64,000 bases of DNA from CAWDAQ01 sp963800325 (GCA_963800325.1 CAWDAQ010000005.1:744001-808000); one strand, 5' to 3'; counted from the first letter of the stretch, positions 51,336 to 60,661 are shown. The notes: a model not told the origin generated them from the letters alone. Translations and numbers: made by a program.

Positions 51336-52304
51336 TCAGTGGTGGGTGACCACGGCGACGGGACAGTGCGCCTCGTGGACGACGCCCTGGCTCACCGAGC
51401 CGAGCAGCATCCCGGCGAACCCGCCCCGGCCGCGGCTGCCGACGACGAGCAGGTCGGCCCCGCCCGAGCGGTCGACGAGCGTGGCCACCCGCGGGCCGTG
51501 GACGATCTCGAGCCCGACCGCCACGGAGGGGTGGGCCTCGCGCAGGGGGACGACGAGCCGCTCGACGGCCTCCCGGTGGCGGGCGACGACCCGCTCCCAC
51601 TCCGGGCTGCCGGGTGTGGTGACGACGTACCCGTCCTCGACCTCGACGTTCCACGCGGTGACGACGACGAGGTCGGCCCCGCGGCGCTCGGCGGCGTCGA
51701 CGGCGTACTCCAGCGCGGCGCGGCTGTCGGAGCTGCCGTCGACCCCGACGACGAGGAGCCCGTGGGCCGGCGCCGGGTCGCCGTCCGGCCCGACCACGAC
51801 GACCGGGCACGGGGCGTGGGCGATGACCGACAGCGCCGTGGAGCCGAGGAAGAAGCGCGCGAGCGCCCCCCGTCTCCCCGCGCCGACGACGATGGTGCTC
51901 GCGCGCTCGGCGACGGCGAGGAGGGTGGACGCCGCGGTCCCCCAGGGGCGGCTCGAGGTGACCGCCACACCCGGGGCCGCCGCGCGGGCCCGGGACGTCG
52001 CTTCGGCGACGAGGGCGTCGGAGCCGTCCAGCCGGTCGAGCTCGTCGGCGCTGACCATCGCCGGCGCGAACGACGGGTCGGCGGGCAGGAGCATGTTCGA
52101 GAGGCTCTCGCGGGCGTTGAGCACGTGCAGCGGGCTGCCGCGCCGCCCCGCCTCGGCGGCGGCCCAGCGCACCACGGCCTCGTCCCGCTCGCTGCCGTCG
52201 ACCGCCGCGACGACCGCGCCGAGCGGCACCTGCGCGCCCACCCCGGCCTCGACGGGGTCCGCACCGCCCCCTGGGGCACCGCCCGGGACCTCGTCGCCGA
52301 CCAT
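51336..52304 (-). CDS. Universal stress protein with two UspA domains
   Basis: 322 aa. Domain 1 (about 28-175) has the ATP-binding motif GAGRRGALARFFLGSTA, and domain 2 (about 185-320) GSRGRGGFAGMLLGSVSQ, both of the GxxGx9G(S/T) type. Strands VVAAVDGSERDEAVVRWA and LLVVGVDGSSDSRAALEYA open the two halves. Tandem UspA proteins of actinomycetes respond to hypoxia or starvation; the role here is inferred. ATG 52304. Confidence 0.9.
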   Translation of the reverse strand: MVGDEVPGGAPGGGADPVEAGVGAQVPLGAVVAAVDGSERDEAVVRWAAAEAGRRGSPLHVLNARESLSNMLLPADPSFAPAMVSADELDRLDGSDALVAEATSRARAAAPGVAVTSSRPWGTAASTLLAVAERASTIVVGAGRRGALARFFLGSTALSVIAHAPCPVVVVGPDGDPAPAHGLLVVGVDGSSDSRAALEYAVDAAERRGADLVVVTAWNVEVEDGYVVTTPGSPEWERVVARHREAVERLVVPLREAHPSVAVGLEIVHGPRVATLVDRSGGADLLVVGSRGRGGFAGMLLGSVSQGVVHEAHCPVAVVTHH

Positions 52305-52357
52305 GCCCCCATTCCACCAGACCCGGGCCACCCCCGGGCGGGGTCGAAGGACCTGCC

Positions 52358-52831
52358 TCAGCCGCCGTCGGCGGCCCGGCGCAGCGCCGTCAGGTCGATC
52401 CGGCGCATCCGCAGCATCGCCTCCGTCGCGCGGCGCGCCCGGTCGGGGTCCGGGTCGGACAGCAGCGCGGACAGCTCGGTCGGGACGACCTGCCAGGACA
52501 CCCCGTAGCGGTCCTTGAGCCAGCCGCACTGGCTCTCCTGCCCCCCGTCGGTCAGCCGGTCCCAGAAGCGGTCGACCTCCTCCTGCCCCTCGCAGGCGAT
52601 CTGGAAGGAGACCGCCTCGGAGAACTGGAACTCCGGCCCCCCGTTGAGGGCGACGAACGGGTCGCCGTCGAGCTCGAAGGAGACGGTCATGACGCTCCCC
52701 TCGGGCCTGCCCGTGCCCGGTCCGTAGTGCGTCGTGCCGGTCACCCGAGAGTTCGGGAACACCCCGCACCAGAACCGAGCCGCCTCCTCGGCCTCCGTGT
52801 CGAACCACAGCCACGGTGTCGTCCTGCCCAT
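52358..52831 (-). CDS. VOC-superfamily protein (PhnB-like)
   Basis: 157 aa. Two beta-alpha-beta-beta units: PWLWFDTEAEEAARFWCGVF (about 6-25), then VMTVSFELDGDPFVALNGGP, and FQIACEGQEEVDRFWDRLTD with GWLKDRYGVSWQVVPTEL in the second half. These match PhnB-like proteins that lack an assigned reaction. It is divergent from the trypsin-like gene, 262 bp away; that gap shows only repeated GTGCTC/GGTCGT runs near 52840-52890. Confidence 0.85.
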   Translation of the reverse strand: MGRTTPWLWFDTEAEEAARFWCGVFPNSRVTGTTHYGPGTGRPEGSVMTVSFELDGDPFVALNGGPEFQFSEAVSFQIACEGQEEVDRFWDRLTDGGQESQCGWLKDRYGVSWQVVPTELSALLSDPDPDRARRATEAMLRMRRIDLTALRRAADGG

Positions 52832-53093
52832 GTCGTCCCCTCGTGCTCCTCGGTCGTGCTCTTCGGTCGTCCTCTGTGATCGTGCTGCTCACCGGTGCTG
52901 ACCCGCGCCGCGTCCGGAACTCATCGCGGCCACCGGCAGGCCGTGGTCGGCAGCTCGTCGGCCGGTCGTCGACGGGTCGCTGCCGGGTCAGGGGCGGGAC
53001 TGCTCAGGACCGGGCGGCTCCGTGCCGATGGGGCCGACGGCCGGCCGGCTGTCCGTCGCCGGCGACAGCCGTGCCCGACCCCGGAGGTCCGCC

Positions 53094-53951
53094 ATGAAGC
53101 CCGCCCGCCTCGCCGCCGTCGCCGCGGCCACCACCGCGCTGCTCGTCGGGTCGCTGCTGCCCGCGGCGGCCGTCACCGGCGGCGACCGCGACGGCGAGGC
53201 GCACCCGGCTGTCGGCCTGCTCGCCTTCACCACCCCCGGCGGCGGCCGCGGGACGTGCACCGGCACGCTCGTCACCGACCGGGTGGTGCTCACCGCCGGT
53301 CACTGCACGGCCGCCGCGGTCGGCGAGGTGGGGGTGACCTTCGACGCCGTCGTCGCGGAGGCGCCGCCGTTGCCGCTGCCGGTCGCGGCCGACCCGGAGC
53401 AGGGGTACACCACCGCCGAGCTCGACGCGGCCGGCCTGCTCCCCGGGACCGCCCACACCCACCCCGGCATCGACGTCGACGGCGCGAAGCGGGCGAACGA
53501 CGTGGGCGTCGTCGTCCTCGCCGAGCCGGTTGCCGGCACCGAACCCGCCCGGATCGCGCCGGCCGGGTACCTCGACCGGTTCTCCCCGGACGTGCTCCAC
53601 GACACCCTGTTCACCGAGGTGGGGTACGGCGCGCACGTCACCACCGCCCCGAGCGGCTCGCAGAGGCCGACCCCGGTGCCCTACCCGCTCGCGCGCCGCA
53701 GCGCGCAGTCCCCGGGCCAGAAGCTCACCGACCAGGTCCTCCAGGTCAACGGGAACGACAAGGACCCGAGGGGCACCGGCGGCACGTGCCTGGGCGACTC
53801 CGGCGGTCCGGCGTTCCACGACGGGTACGAGGTCGCCGTCGCGAGCTACGTGCTCACCCCGAACTGCCGGTGGATCGCCGGACTGCAGCGGGTCGACGTC
53901 CCGGTCGTCCAGGGGTGGCTCGCCGGCTTCGGGGTCGGCGCCGCAGCCTGA
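53094..53951 (+). CDS. Secreted trypsin-like serine protease (S1 family)
   Basis: 285 aa with a Sec signal peptide (about 1-26, ending LLPAAAVTGG). The catalytic triad is complete: His in LTAGHCTA (about 66-73), Asp in RANDVGVVVL (about 138), Ser in CLGDSGGPAF (about 236). Cysteines near the His and Ser could form the usual disulfides. The substrate is unknown. ATG 53094 with GGAGG 8 bases upstream. Confidence 0.9.
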   Translation: MKPARLAAVAAATTALLVGSLLPAAAVTGGDRDGEAHPAVGLLAFTTPGGGRGTCTGTLVTDRVVLTAGHCTAAAVGEVGVTFDAVVAEAPPLPLPVAADPEQGYTTAELDAAGLLPGTAHTHPGIDVDGAKRANDVGVVVLAEPVAGTEPARIAPAGYLDRFSPDVLHDTLFTEVGYGAHVTTAPSGSQRPTPVPYPLARRSAQSPGQKLTDQVLQVNGNDKDPRGTGGTCLGDSGGPAFHDGYEVAVASYVLTPNCRWIAGLQRVDVPVVQGWLAGFGVGAAA

Positions 53952-54011
53952 GCCCGCGACCCGCCCGACGACCCGGGACCTCGGACCCGGGTGCCCGGCG
54001 GGCGGGCGGCC

Positions 54012-54017
54012 TAGCGT
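54012..54017 (+). promoter_or_regulatory. -10 element TAGCGT, leaderless, of the cDPG synthase-like gene
   Basis: Six bases precede ATG 54024. Confidence 0.5.
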
Positions 54018-54023
54018 GCTGGC

Positions 54024-55376
54024 ATGACCTCGCGCAAGGTCGTCATCCTCGGCGCCGCCGGACGGGACTTCCACCTGTTCGCGACGACCTTCCGCGACGG
54101 GCCGGACGACGTCGTCGCGTTCACCGCGACCCAGATCCCGGGGATCGCGGAGCGCCGCTACCCGCCGTCCCTGGCCGGGCCCGGCTACCCCGACGGCATC
54201 CCGATCGTGCCCCAGGCCGGGCTCGAGGACCTCATCTCCCGCGAGCGCGTCGACCTCGCCGTGCTCGCCTACTCCGACCTCTCCCACCGCGAGGTCATGC
54301 ACCTCGCCTCGCGGTGCCTCGCGGCGGGAGCCGACTTCCTCCTCCAGGGCGCCCGGCAGGCGATGCTCCCCGCGACGGTGCCGGTCGTCGCGGTCACCGC
54401 CGTGCGCACCGGCGCCGGGAAGAGCCAGACCTCCCGCTACCTCGCGCGGGTCCTGCGCGAGGACGGCCACCGGGTGGTCGCGGTGCGCCACCCGATGCCG
54501 TACGGCGACCTCGAGCGGCAGGTGTGCCAGCGGTTCGCGACGCTCGCCGACCTCGACGAGCAGCAGTGCACCATCGAGGAGCGCGAGGAGTACGAGCCGT
54601 TCATCGAGGCCGGGGTCGTGGTCTACGCCGGCGTCGACTACGTGCGCATCCTCGCCGAGGCCGAGCGCGAGGCCGACGTCGTCCTCTGGGACGGCGGCAA
54701 CAACGACCTGCCGTTCTACCGGCCCGACGTGCACGTCGTCCTCGCCGACCCGCTCCGGCCCGGGGACGAGCAGGACTACCACCCCGGGGAGACGAACGTC
54801 CGCATGGCCCACGTCGTCGTCATCGGCAAGTGCGACTCGGCGCAGCCGGAGGCGGTCAGCGCGGTCGAGGCCTCGGTGCGGCGGCTCAACCCCCGCGCGA
54901 CCGTGCTGCGGGCCGACAGCCCGGTCGTCCTCGAGGACCCCGACGCGGTCCGCGGACGGGACGTCGTCGTCGTCGAGGACGGGCCGACACTGACCCACGG
55001 GTCGATGTCGTGGGGAGCGGGCGTCGTCGCCGCGCGGCGCGCCGGCGCGGCGCACATCGTCGACCCGAGTCCGTACGCGGTCGGGTCGATCGCCGCGACC
55101 TTCCGCCGCTACCCGAACGCGTCGGGAGTGCTGCCCGCGACCGGGTACGGCACGAGCCAGATCCACGACCTCGCCGCGACGATCGCCGCCACCCCGTGCG
55201 ACACGGTGGTCTCGGCGACCCCGATCGACCTCACCCGGGTGCTCCCGGTCAGCAAGCCGGTGGTCCGGGTCCGCTACGAGCTGCGCGAGCAGGTGCCGGG
55301 GGCGCTGGCCGGCGTCGTCCGGGACGCCCTCCGCGCGCGGGGCGCGGGCCCGGCTGCACCACCACCCCCGCGTTGA
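54024..55376 (+). CDS. Cyclic 2,3-diphosphoglycerate synthase-like P-loop protein
   Basis: 450 aa. An N-terminal Rossmann-like half (VVILGAAGRDFHLFATTFRD, GIAERRYPPSLAGPGYPDGI) is followed by a P-loop TAVRTGAGKSQTSRYLARVL (about 125-144), a Walker-B-like VVLWDGGNNDLPFY and NVRMAHVVVIGKCDSA. The layout matches archaeal cDPG synthetases, which make the thermoprotectant cyclic 2,3-diphosphoglycerate, and their bacterial homologues, whose function is not established. It lies 2.8 kb from the ectoine operon. The stop codon TGA is supplied by the palindromic repeat that follows. Confidence 0.78.
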   Translation: MTSRKVVILGAAGRDFHLFATTFRDGPDDVVAFTATQIPGIAERRYPPSLAGPGYPDGIPIVPQAGLEDLISRERVDLAVLAYSDLSHREVMHLASRCLAAGADFLLQGARQAMLPATVPVVAVTAVRTGAGKSQTSRYLARVLREDGHRVVAVRHPMPYGDLERQVCQRFATLADLDEQQCTIEEREEYEPFIEAGVVVYAGVDYVRILAEAEREADVVLWDGGNNDLPFYRPDVHVVLADPLRPGDEQDYHPGETNVRMAHVVVIGKCDSAQPEAVSAVEASVRRLNPRATVLRADSPVVLEDPDAVRGRDVVVVEDGPTLTHGSMSWGAGVVAARRAGAAHIVDPSPYAVGSIAATFRRYPNASGVLPATGYGTSQIHDLAATIAATPCDTVVSATPIDLTRVLPVSKPVVRVRYELREQVPGALAGVVRDALRARGAGPAAPPPPR

Positions 55377-55464
55377 GTGAGCACCAACTGCTCCCGAATC
55401 GGCAGATGGGGGACATCTGCTGCTCACTCAACACGCGTTGGGGGACATCTTCTGCTCACTCAAC
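55372..55464. repeat. Third GTTGAGTGAGCA element: one left arm, two right arms
   Basis: Left arm GTTGAGTGAGCA (55372-55383); right arms TGCTCACTCAAC at 55421-55432 and 55453-55464. The right part is a 25-base unit (55408-55432) repeated with one mismatch at 55440-55464. It lies in the gap between the convergent cDPG synthase-like and malQ genes and is likely a two-way terminator. Confidence 0.8.
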
Positions 55465-55481
55465 GTGGGGAGGGGCGCCGG

Positions 55482-57629
55482 TCAGCGGGGCGTGAGCACC
55501 TCGGCAAGCCGCTCGGCGAGCGGCGCGGCGAGCACGTCCCCGAGGCCCACGGGCCGCCCGTCGGGGCCGGCGAGCGGGAGCCGCCAGTTCGGGTACTCGT
55601 CCTGGGTGCCGGGCTGGTTGATCGTGCGCACGTCCCCGACGAGGTCGGTCACGGCCACCCCGACCATCCGCGACGGGGTCTGCGCGACGTACCGGTGGAG
55701 GGCCTCGACGGTCTCCGGGATCCCGGCCCCCTCGGCGAGGAGCCCGCGCTCGCGCAGCACGGCCCGGACCTCCTCGACCGCGGCCTCCTCGGCCGCCCGC
55801 TCCTCCTCGACCGGGCGGGTGAGCAGCCCGAGCCGGTCGCGCAGCGCGACGTGCTCCAGCGAGAGGTACCCCGCGGTCGGCGGCAGGTCGTGGGTCGTCA
55901 CGGTCGACAGGCAGAGCTCGCGGTAGCGCTCGGGCGGGAGCGGGCGGCCCTCGTCGTCGCGCTCGAACCAGAGGATCGAGGTGCCGAGCACGCCACGCTC
56001 GCGCATGTAGTCCCGGACCCACGGCTCGACGACGCCCAGGTCCTCGCCGACGACGACGGCGCCGGCCCGCTGGGCCTCGAGGACGAGGATCCCGATGAGG
56101 GCCTCGTGGTCGTAGCGGACGTAGGTGCCCTCGTCGGGCGTGCGGCCCTCGGGCACCCACCACAGCCGGAACAGGCCGATGATGTGGTCGACGCGGATGC
56201 CGCCGGAGTCCCGCAGGACGGTCCGCAGCATGTCCCGGTACGGGGCGTAGCCCCGCTCGGGCAGCCGGTCGGGACGCCACGGCGGCTGGTTCCAGTCCTG
56301 TCCACGCTGGTTGAACTGGTCCGGGGGCGCTCCGACGGAGACCCCGAGGGCGAGGGTGTCGGCCAGGCCCCACGCGTCGGCGCCGTCGGGGGCGACCCCG
56401 ACGGCGAGGTCGTGGACGACCCCGAGCGACATCCCGGCGGCGAGCGCGTCCCGCTGCACCTCGCGCAGCTGCTGCTCGAGCAGCCACTGCAGCCACTGGT
56501 GGAACTCGACCTCGGCGGCGTGGTCGTCCCGGAACGCGGCGACGGCCGGGGAGGTCGGGTCCTGCAGCTCCTCGGGCCAGCCGGTCCACGGCAGCCCGTG
56601 GACCTCGGCGAGCGCGCACCACGTGGCGTACGTGAGCAGGCCCTCGCCCTCGCGGGCGAGGTAGCGCTGGAAGTCGCGGCGCCGCCGGCCGGTCAGGCCC
56701 GCGGCGTGGACCTCGGCCAGCGCAGCGCGCTTGGCGGCCCAGGCTGCGTCCCGGTTGAGCGCGTCCCGGTCGTCGAGCGCGCGGGCGCGGGAGGCGTGCT
56801 CCTCGACCCGGGCGCGGGGGCCCGCCGCGAGACGGGCGACCTCGGGGACGGCCTCGACGTCGAGGTAGACGGGGTTGGCGAACCGGCGGGTCGTGGGCAG
56901 GTAGGGCGAGGGCTCCATCGGCGGGACGGGCTCGGCGGCGTGGAGCGGGTTGACGAGGACGAAGTCGGCCCCGAGGTCCTCTCCCGCCCACGCGGCGAGG
57001 TCGGCGAGGTCGGAGGTGTCCCCGATCCCCCAGGACCGCTCGGAGCGCACCTGGTAGACCTGCTCCATCAGCCCCCAGACGCGACGGTCGCGCAGGGCCC
57101 GCGGCAGCTCGAGCACCCGGGGGGTGACGACGAGCGTCGACGTCGCCCGGGAGGCGTCGCTCGACCCGTCGTCCTCGCCGGGCGTCCCGACGTGGGCGGT
57201 GAGGGTGTGCCAGCCGAGCGGGAGGTCCCCGGGCAGCTCGAACGTCGCCTCGCCGACGAGCGCGCCGTCGACGGTGCGGGGGTCGACCCAGTGGTCCACC
57301 TGACGCGCCGGCACCGACCCGCCGTCCTCGAGCCCGACCTCGAGCCGGACGCCGGCGCCGTGCGGGACGTGCACGGGCACCCACGGCGCGTCGCCCTCAC
57401 GGCAGACGACGGTGCCGGGCAGCGTCCGCCGCCAGGGCGCGTCCGCGACGTCGGCGAGTGCGGCCGCCGCGGCCTCCTCGGTGCCGGCGTCGACGCCGAG
57501 TGCGGCGAGGACGGCCACGAGGGTCGCCGCGGGGACGACGACGTGCCGGCCCTGCCAGTCCCAGTACTCGGTGGAGACGCGGTGGGCGCGGGCGAGGTCG
57601 AGCAGGGCGGATGAGGGGTCGGGTGCCAC
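55482..57629 (-). CDS. malQ: 4-alpha-glucanotransferase
   Basis: 715-aa GH77 amylomaltase that moves glucan chains between maltodextrins. An N-terminal beta-sandwich-like part (about 60-200) precedes the barrel. Signatures: PYLPTTRRFANPVYLD (about 244-259), HDLAVGVAPDGADAW, the nucleophile Asp in GIRVDHIIGLFRLWW (about 469-483), the acid/base Glu in VVVGEDLGVVEPW (about 514-526) and the stabilising Asp in TTHDLPPTAGY. GTG 57629 with AGGAGAT upstream. Confidence 0.93.
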   Translation of the reverse strand: MAPDPSSALLDLARAHRVSTEYWDWQGRHVVVPAATLVAVLAALGVDAGTEEAAAAALADVADAPWRRTLPGTVVCREGDAPWVPVHVPHGAGVRLEVGLEDGGSVPARQVDHWVDPRTVDGALVGEATFELPGDLPLGWHTLTAHVGTPGEDDGSSDASRATSTLVVTPRVLELPRALRDRRVWGLMEQVYQVRSERSWGIGDTSDLADLAAWAGEDLGADFVLVNPLHAAEPVPPMEPSPYLPTTRRFANPVYLDVEAVPEVARLAAGPRARVEEHASRARALDDRDALNRDAAWAAKRAALAEVHAAGLTGRRRRDFQRYLAREGEGLLTYATWCALAEVHGLPWTGWPEELQDPTSPAVAAFRDDHAAEVEFHQWLQWLLEQQLREVQRDALAAGMSLGVVHDLAVGVAPDGADAWGLADTLALGVSVGAPPDQFNQRGQDWNQPPWRPDRLPERGYAPYRDMLRTVLRDSGGIRVDHIIGLFRLWWVPEGRTPDEGTYVRYDHEALIGILVLEAQRAGAVVVGEDLGVVEPWVRDYMRERGVLGTSILWFERDDEGRPLPPERYRELCLSTVTTHDLPPTAGYLSLEHVALRDRLGLLTRPVEEERAAEEAAVEEVRAVLRERGLLAEGAGIPETVEALHRYVAQTPSRMVGVAVTDLVGDVRTINQPGTQDEYPNWRLPLAGPDGRPVGLGDVLAAPLAERLAEVLTPR

Positions 57630-57687
57630 GCGGGATCTCCTGGGGTGATGCTCGGGGTGATGCTTGGGGCGGTGCGGGGTGCGGGCG

Positions 57688-58593
57688 CTAGGGGGCGTCG
57701 CGACGGACGAGGGCGGGGGCGAGCTCGCGGTACTGCTCGCGCGGGAACGCGGCCGGGTCGGGCGGGAGGACCTGGACGCAGACGGCGTCCGCCCCGGCCT
57801 TCCGGTGGGCCTCGACCCGTCGGCGGACGTCGTCGACGTCGCCCCACGCGACGACGGCGTCGACGAGCCGGTCGCTGCCGTCACCGGCGAGGTCGGCGTC
57901 GTCCCACCCGAGCCGCCGCAGGTTGTTCGTGTAGTTCGGCAGCGCGAGGTAGCGGGAGGTGTGCCGGCGCGCGACCTCCCGTGCCCGGCCCGGGTCGGTC
58001 TCGAGGACGACCGCCTGCTCCGGGACGAGGAGGGGCGCCTGCCCGAGCGCCTCGCGGGCCCGGGCGGTGTGCTCGACGGGCACGAAGTACGGGTGCGCCC
58101 CGGCCGAGCGCTGCGCGGCGAGCGCGAGCATCCGCGGCCCGAGCGCGGCGAGCACCCGGCTCCCGGCCCCCGCTCGGCTCCCGGCGTCGCCGGACCGCGC
58201 GGCGAGGGCGTCGAGCTCGTCGAGGTAGGCGACCATCCGGCTGTACGGGCGCTCGTAGCGGGTCCCGTCACCCTCGACCCGGGGGGCGTGGCTCGCGCCG
58301 AGGCCGAGGAGGAAGCGCCCCGGGTGGGCGGTCTCGAGGGCGGCGACGGCGGCGGCGGTCTCCGCGGGCGTGCTGTGCCAGATGCTGAGGATCCCGCTGG
58401 CGACGGTGACCCGGTCGGTGCCGGCCAGGAGGTCGCCGAACACGGCCGGCACGCCACGCTCGAACCCCGCGGAGAGCCACAGCGAGGAGTAGCCGAGCTC
58501 CTCGAGCTCGGCGGCGACGTCGAGGGCCTCGGACCTGCGGTCGTGCTCGAGCCACAGGCCCGTCCCCCACACCCCGACCGGACCCAGTGCCAT
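57688..58593 (-). CDS. LLM-class F420-dependent oxidoreductase
   Basis: 301 aa, luciferase-like barrel. GVWGTGLWLEHDRRSEALDV, ELEELGYSSLWLS (about 29-41), LLAGTDRVTVASGILSIW (about 54-71) and PGRFLLGLGASHAPRVEGDG (about 88-107) are the TIGR03620-type signature. A C-terminal DRLVDAVVAWGDVDDVRRRV follows. Uses F420 by family; substrate unknown. ATG 58593 seven bases after a -10 element. Confidence 0.87.
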   Translation of the reverse strand: MALGPVGVWGTGLWLEHDRRSEALDVAAELEELGYSSLWLSAGFERGVPAVFGDLLAGTDRVTVASGILSIWHSTPAETAAAVAALETAHPGRFLLGLGASHAPRVEGDGTRYERPYSRMVAYLDELDALAARSGDAGSRAGAGSRVLAALGPRMLALAAQRSAGAHPYFVPVEHTARAREALGQAPLLVPEQAVVLETDPGRAREVARRHTSRYLALPNYTNNLRRLGWDDADLAGDGSDRLVDAVVAWGDVDDVRRRVEAHRKAGADAVCVQVLPPDPAAFPREQYRELAPALVRRDAP

Positions 58594-58600
58594 GCGGGCG

Positions 58601-58606
58601 ACGCTA
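58601..58606 (-). promoter_or_regulatory. -10 element TAGCGT, leaderless, of the LLM gene
   Basis: Seven bases separate it from ATG 58593 on the minus strand. Confidence 0.55.
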
Positions 58607-58697
58607 GCAGCCCGCACGGCTCGGCACCGGGCCCGGCGGGCCCGGCGGGCCCGGTGCCGAGGAGACGTCGGGGTCGGGCGGGGGGTGGGACGCCGGG

Positions 58698-59387
58698 TCA
58701 GGCCTGCAGGTGCTCCCGGAGGAAGTCCACGGCCCGGCCCCAGGCGATGCGCGCCTGCTCCGGGTCGTAGGTGCCGAGGAGGTTCTCGTCGTTGACGAAC
58801 GCGTGCCCGGCCGGGTAGGTGAAGAACTCCGCGGTCCCGTCCGAGTGCTCCTCGAGGTCGGCGAAGGTCGACCGGACCTTCTCCAACGGCACCGTGGTGT
58901 CCTCCTCGCCGTAGTGGCCCTGGACGTCCGCCCGGACCCGGCCGGCGTCGAGGCCGCCGGCGGGCAGCCCGTAGAACGGCACGGCCGCGGACACCTTCTC
59001 GCCCGCCTCGGCGGCGAGCGCGAGGACGAAGCCGCCGCCCATGCAGAACCCGACGACGCCGACCGTGCCCGAGGTCGTCTCCTCCCGGGAGAGGAGGTAG
59101 TCGACGGCGCCGGCGAGCGTCCGGGAGGCCGCCGACTCGTCGAGGGAGGTCATCATCTCCTCCGCCTCGGCGGCGTCGTGGGTCGTGCGGTCGCCGTAGA
59201 GGTCCGGGGCGAGCGCGACGAAGCCCTCCCCCGCGAGGCGCTCGACGAGGGAGGCGATGTGGGTCGTCAGTCCCCACCACTCCTGGATGACGATGACCCC
59301 GGGACCGGAGCCGCTCTCGGGGGTGCGCAGGTAGCCGTACGCCGTGGTGTCGGCGGTCGGGAAGGTCACGTTGTGCTCGGAGCTCAC
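58698..59387 (-). CDS. Dienelactone hydrolase family protein
   Basis: 229-aa alpha/beta hydrolase. Nucleophile Cys in GVVGFCMGGGFVLALAAE (about 110-127), Glu in VIVIQEWWGLTTHIASLVER (about 32-51) and the catalytic His in TYPAGHAFVNDENL (about 193-206), with an Asp in HYGEEDTTVPLE. The family opens lactone rings in aromatic breakdown, but many members have other esters as substrates. GTG 59387 with AAGGAGAG before it. Not in an operon with pathway genes. Confidence 0.9.
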   Translation of the reverse strand: MSSEHNVTFPTADTTAYGYLRTPESGSGPGVIVIQEWWGLTTHIASLVERLAGEGFVALAPDLYGDRTTHDAAEAEEMMTSLDESAASRTLAGAVDYLLSREETTSGTVGVVGFCMGGGFVLALAAEAGEKVSAAVPFYGLPAGGLDAGRVRADVQGHYGEEDTTVPLEKVRSTFADLEEHSDGTAEFFTYPAGHAFVNDENLLGTYDPEQARIAWGRAVDFLREHLQA

Positions 59388-59554
59388 GGCTCTCCTTCTC
59401 CCGGGACACCACGCGGCGGCCTGACCGCGGGCGCGCGAGGTCCCGTTGTCGGTGTGTCGGCTGTCTCCGGGCAACACCGAGGCCACCACCGCCGATTCCC
59501 GGCCGCGTCCGGCGGGGTGGGGCCACGGGCCGGCGCGGGCGGTCCCGTGGCGGG

Positions 59555-60016
59555 TCAGCCGGTGTCGCCGTCGTGGCAGGGCAGCAGCACGACGGTGCGC
59601 GGCTGCTGCACCTCGGGCCCGTCGAGGTAGGACTCCCACGGCGGGGCGGCGGGCACGTAGTTGTGGGCCTCGGCCCAGTCGAGGGCCGCGTGGTAGGCGG
59701 CGGGGAGGTCGGACCACGCCCCCCGGTGGAGCACGCGGGCGGCGGGCCCACCCGGCAGCTCGCACGGCTCGACCCGACCGGTCGGCCTCACCTCCCCCGT
59801 GGCCGGGAACCCGGCCTCGACGTCGAGCCCGTCGCCGGCGGGGACGTAGCGGCCGAACGGCGGCCCGGCCGGCTCCAGCCCCTGCCCGGCGAGCGCCTCG
59901 GCGACCTCGCCGAACGCCGAGGCGAGGAACTCCGGGATCTCGGCGGCGGTCAGGCTCGCCCGCACGACCGCCGCGGGCTGCGGGTCGAGCTCGACGAGCT
60001 CGGTGTCGTACGTCAT
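59555..60016 (-). CDS. GyrI-like small-molecule-binding protein
   Basis: 153 aa. It begins YDTELVELDPQPAAVVRASL and has two repeated units with GPPFGRYVPAGDGLDVEAGF (about 52-71) and ELPGGPAARVLHRGAWSDLP (about 86-105), then YHAALDWAEAHNYVPAAPPW and ESYLDGPE. This is the SOUL/GyrI-like fold found as effector domain of AraC/MerR regulators or alone. The ligand is unknown. ATG 60016 with GAAGGAGG upstream. Confidence 0.87.
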   Translation of the reverse strand: MTYDTELVELDPQPAAVVRASLTAAEIPEFLASAFGEVAEALAGQGLEPAGPPFGRYVPAGDGLDVEAGFPATGEVRPTGRVEPCELPGGPAARVLHRGAWSDLPAAYHAALDWAEAHNYVPAAPPWESYLDGPEVQQPRTVVLLPCHDGDTG

Positions 60017-60064
60017 CGACGGCGCCTCCTTCGTCCCCAGCGTAGCGGCGCGGCGGCCCGGGGG

Positions 60065-60572
60065 TCAGGCACGCCAAGGCCGGGGGCGCAGCCGGCGGAG
60101 CGCCGCCGAGCCGGTCTGGCGCAGGGCGGTCCCGAGCCGGGGCCTGGTGACGACGCCGAGCTGCAGCATCGACGTCAGGTCGTCCCTCGTGGCCCAGTGC
60201 TCGGCGATCCTGCCGTCCACGAGGCGGAACCAGTGGCTCTGCTCGGCGCGGAAGGCGCGGCCGCTCGGGGAGGACGCCGTTCAGCCTCCCGAGGTTCGTG
60301 CCGGTCGAGAGGACGCGGACGACCACGAGGTCACCGTGGGCGACGATCGCCTCGATCCGCATCGACAGGTCGGGGAACTGCCCGAGGAGCCACCGCATGG
60401 ACGCCCGCATCGTCTCGGGGCCGTCGACCCGACCCGGTTCGTCCTCGGAGAAGGGGGCGTGGGCGTGCTCGACGAAGTCCGTGGCCACGAGCTCGTCGCA
60501 CAGGGAGTACCTGCGCTCGTTCCACATCTCCTCGACCCACCGGCGCACCGTCTCGGCGTCCCGGGACTCCAT
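60065..60572 (-). pseudogene. SnoaL-like (NTF2-fold) polyketide/ester cyclase, frameshifted
   Basis: Starts at ATG 60572 (MESRDAETVRRWVEEMWNER, then ATDFVEHAHAPFSEDEPGRV and the core DLSMRIEAIVAHGDLVVVRV) and shifts frame at about 60267-60270, where a run of four C on the coding strand should be three. The next frame continues SGRAFRAEQSHWFRLVDGRI, EHWATRDDLTSMLQLGV and stops at 60065. Removing one base restores an intact protein of about 168 aa, so either a very recent mutation or a sequencing error. Confidence 0.8.
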
Positions 60573-60642
60573 GACCCGAACCTCCCACCGGCGCGGGCCG
60601 CACGGGCCTCTTGCGACCGGTCCGTTCCGGGCCGGGGCGGAC

Positions 60643-60661
60643 TCAGACGTTGAAGCGGAAC
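60643..60661. repeat. Left copy of the 19-bp direct repeat (displaced ychF 3' end)
   Basis: Identical to 62537-62555. Confidence 0.85.

Noticed and set aside
57640..57690. Short direct repeat GGTGATGCT before malQ
   Set aside because: Only two imperfect copies; no regulatory meaning can be supported.
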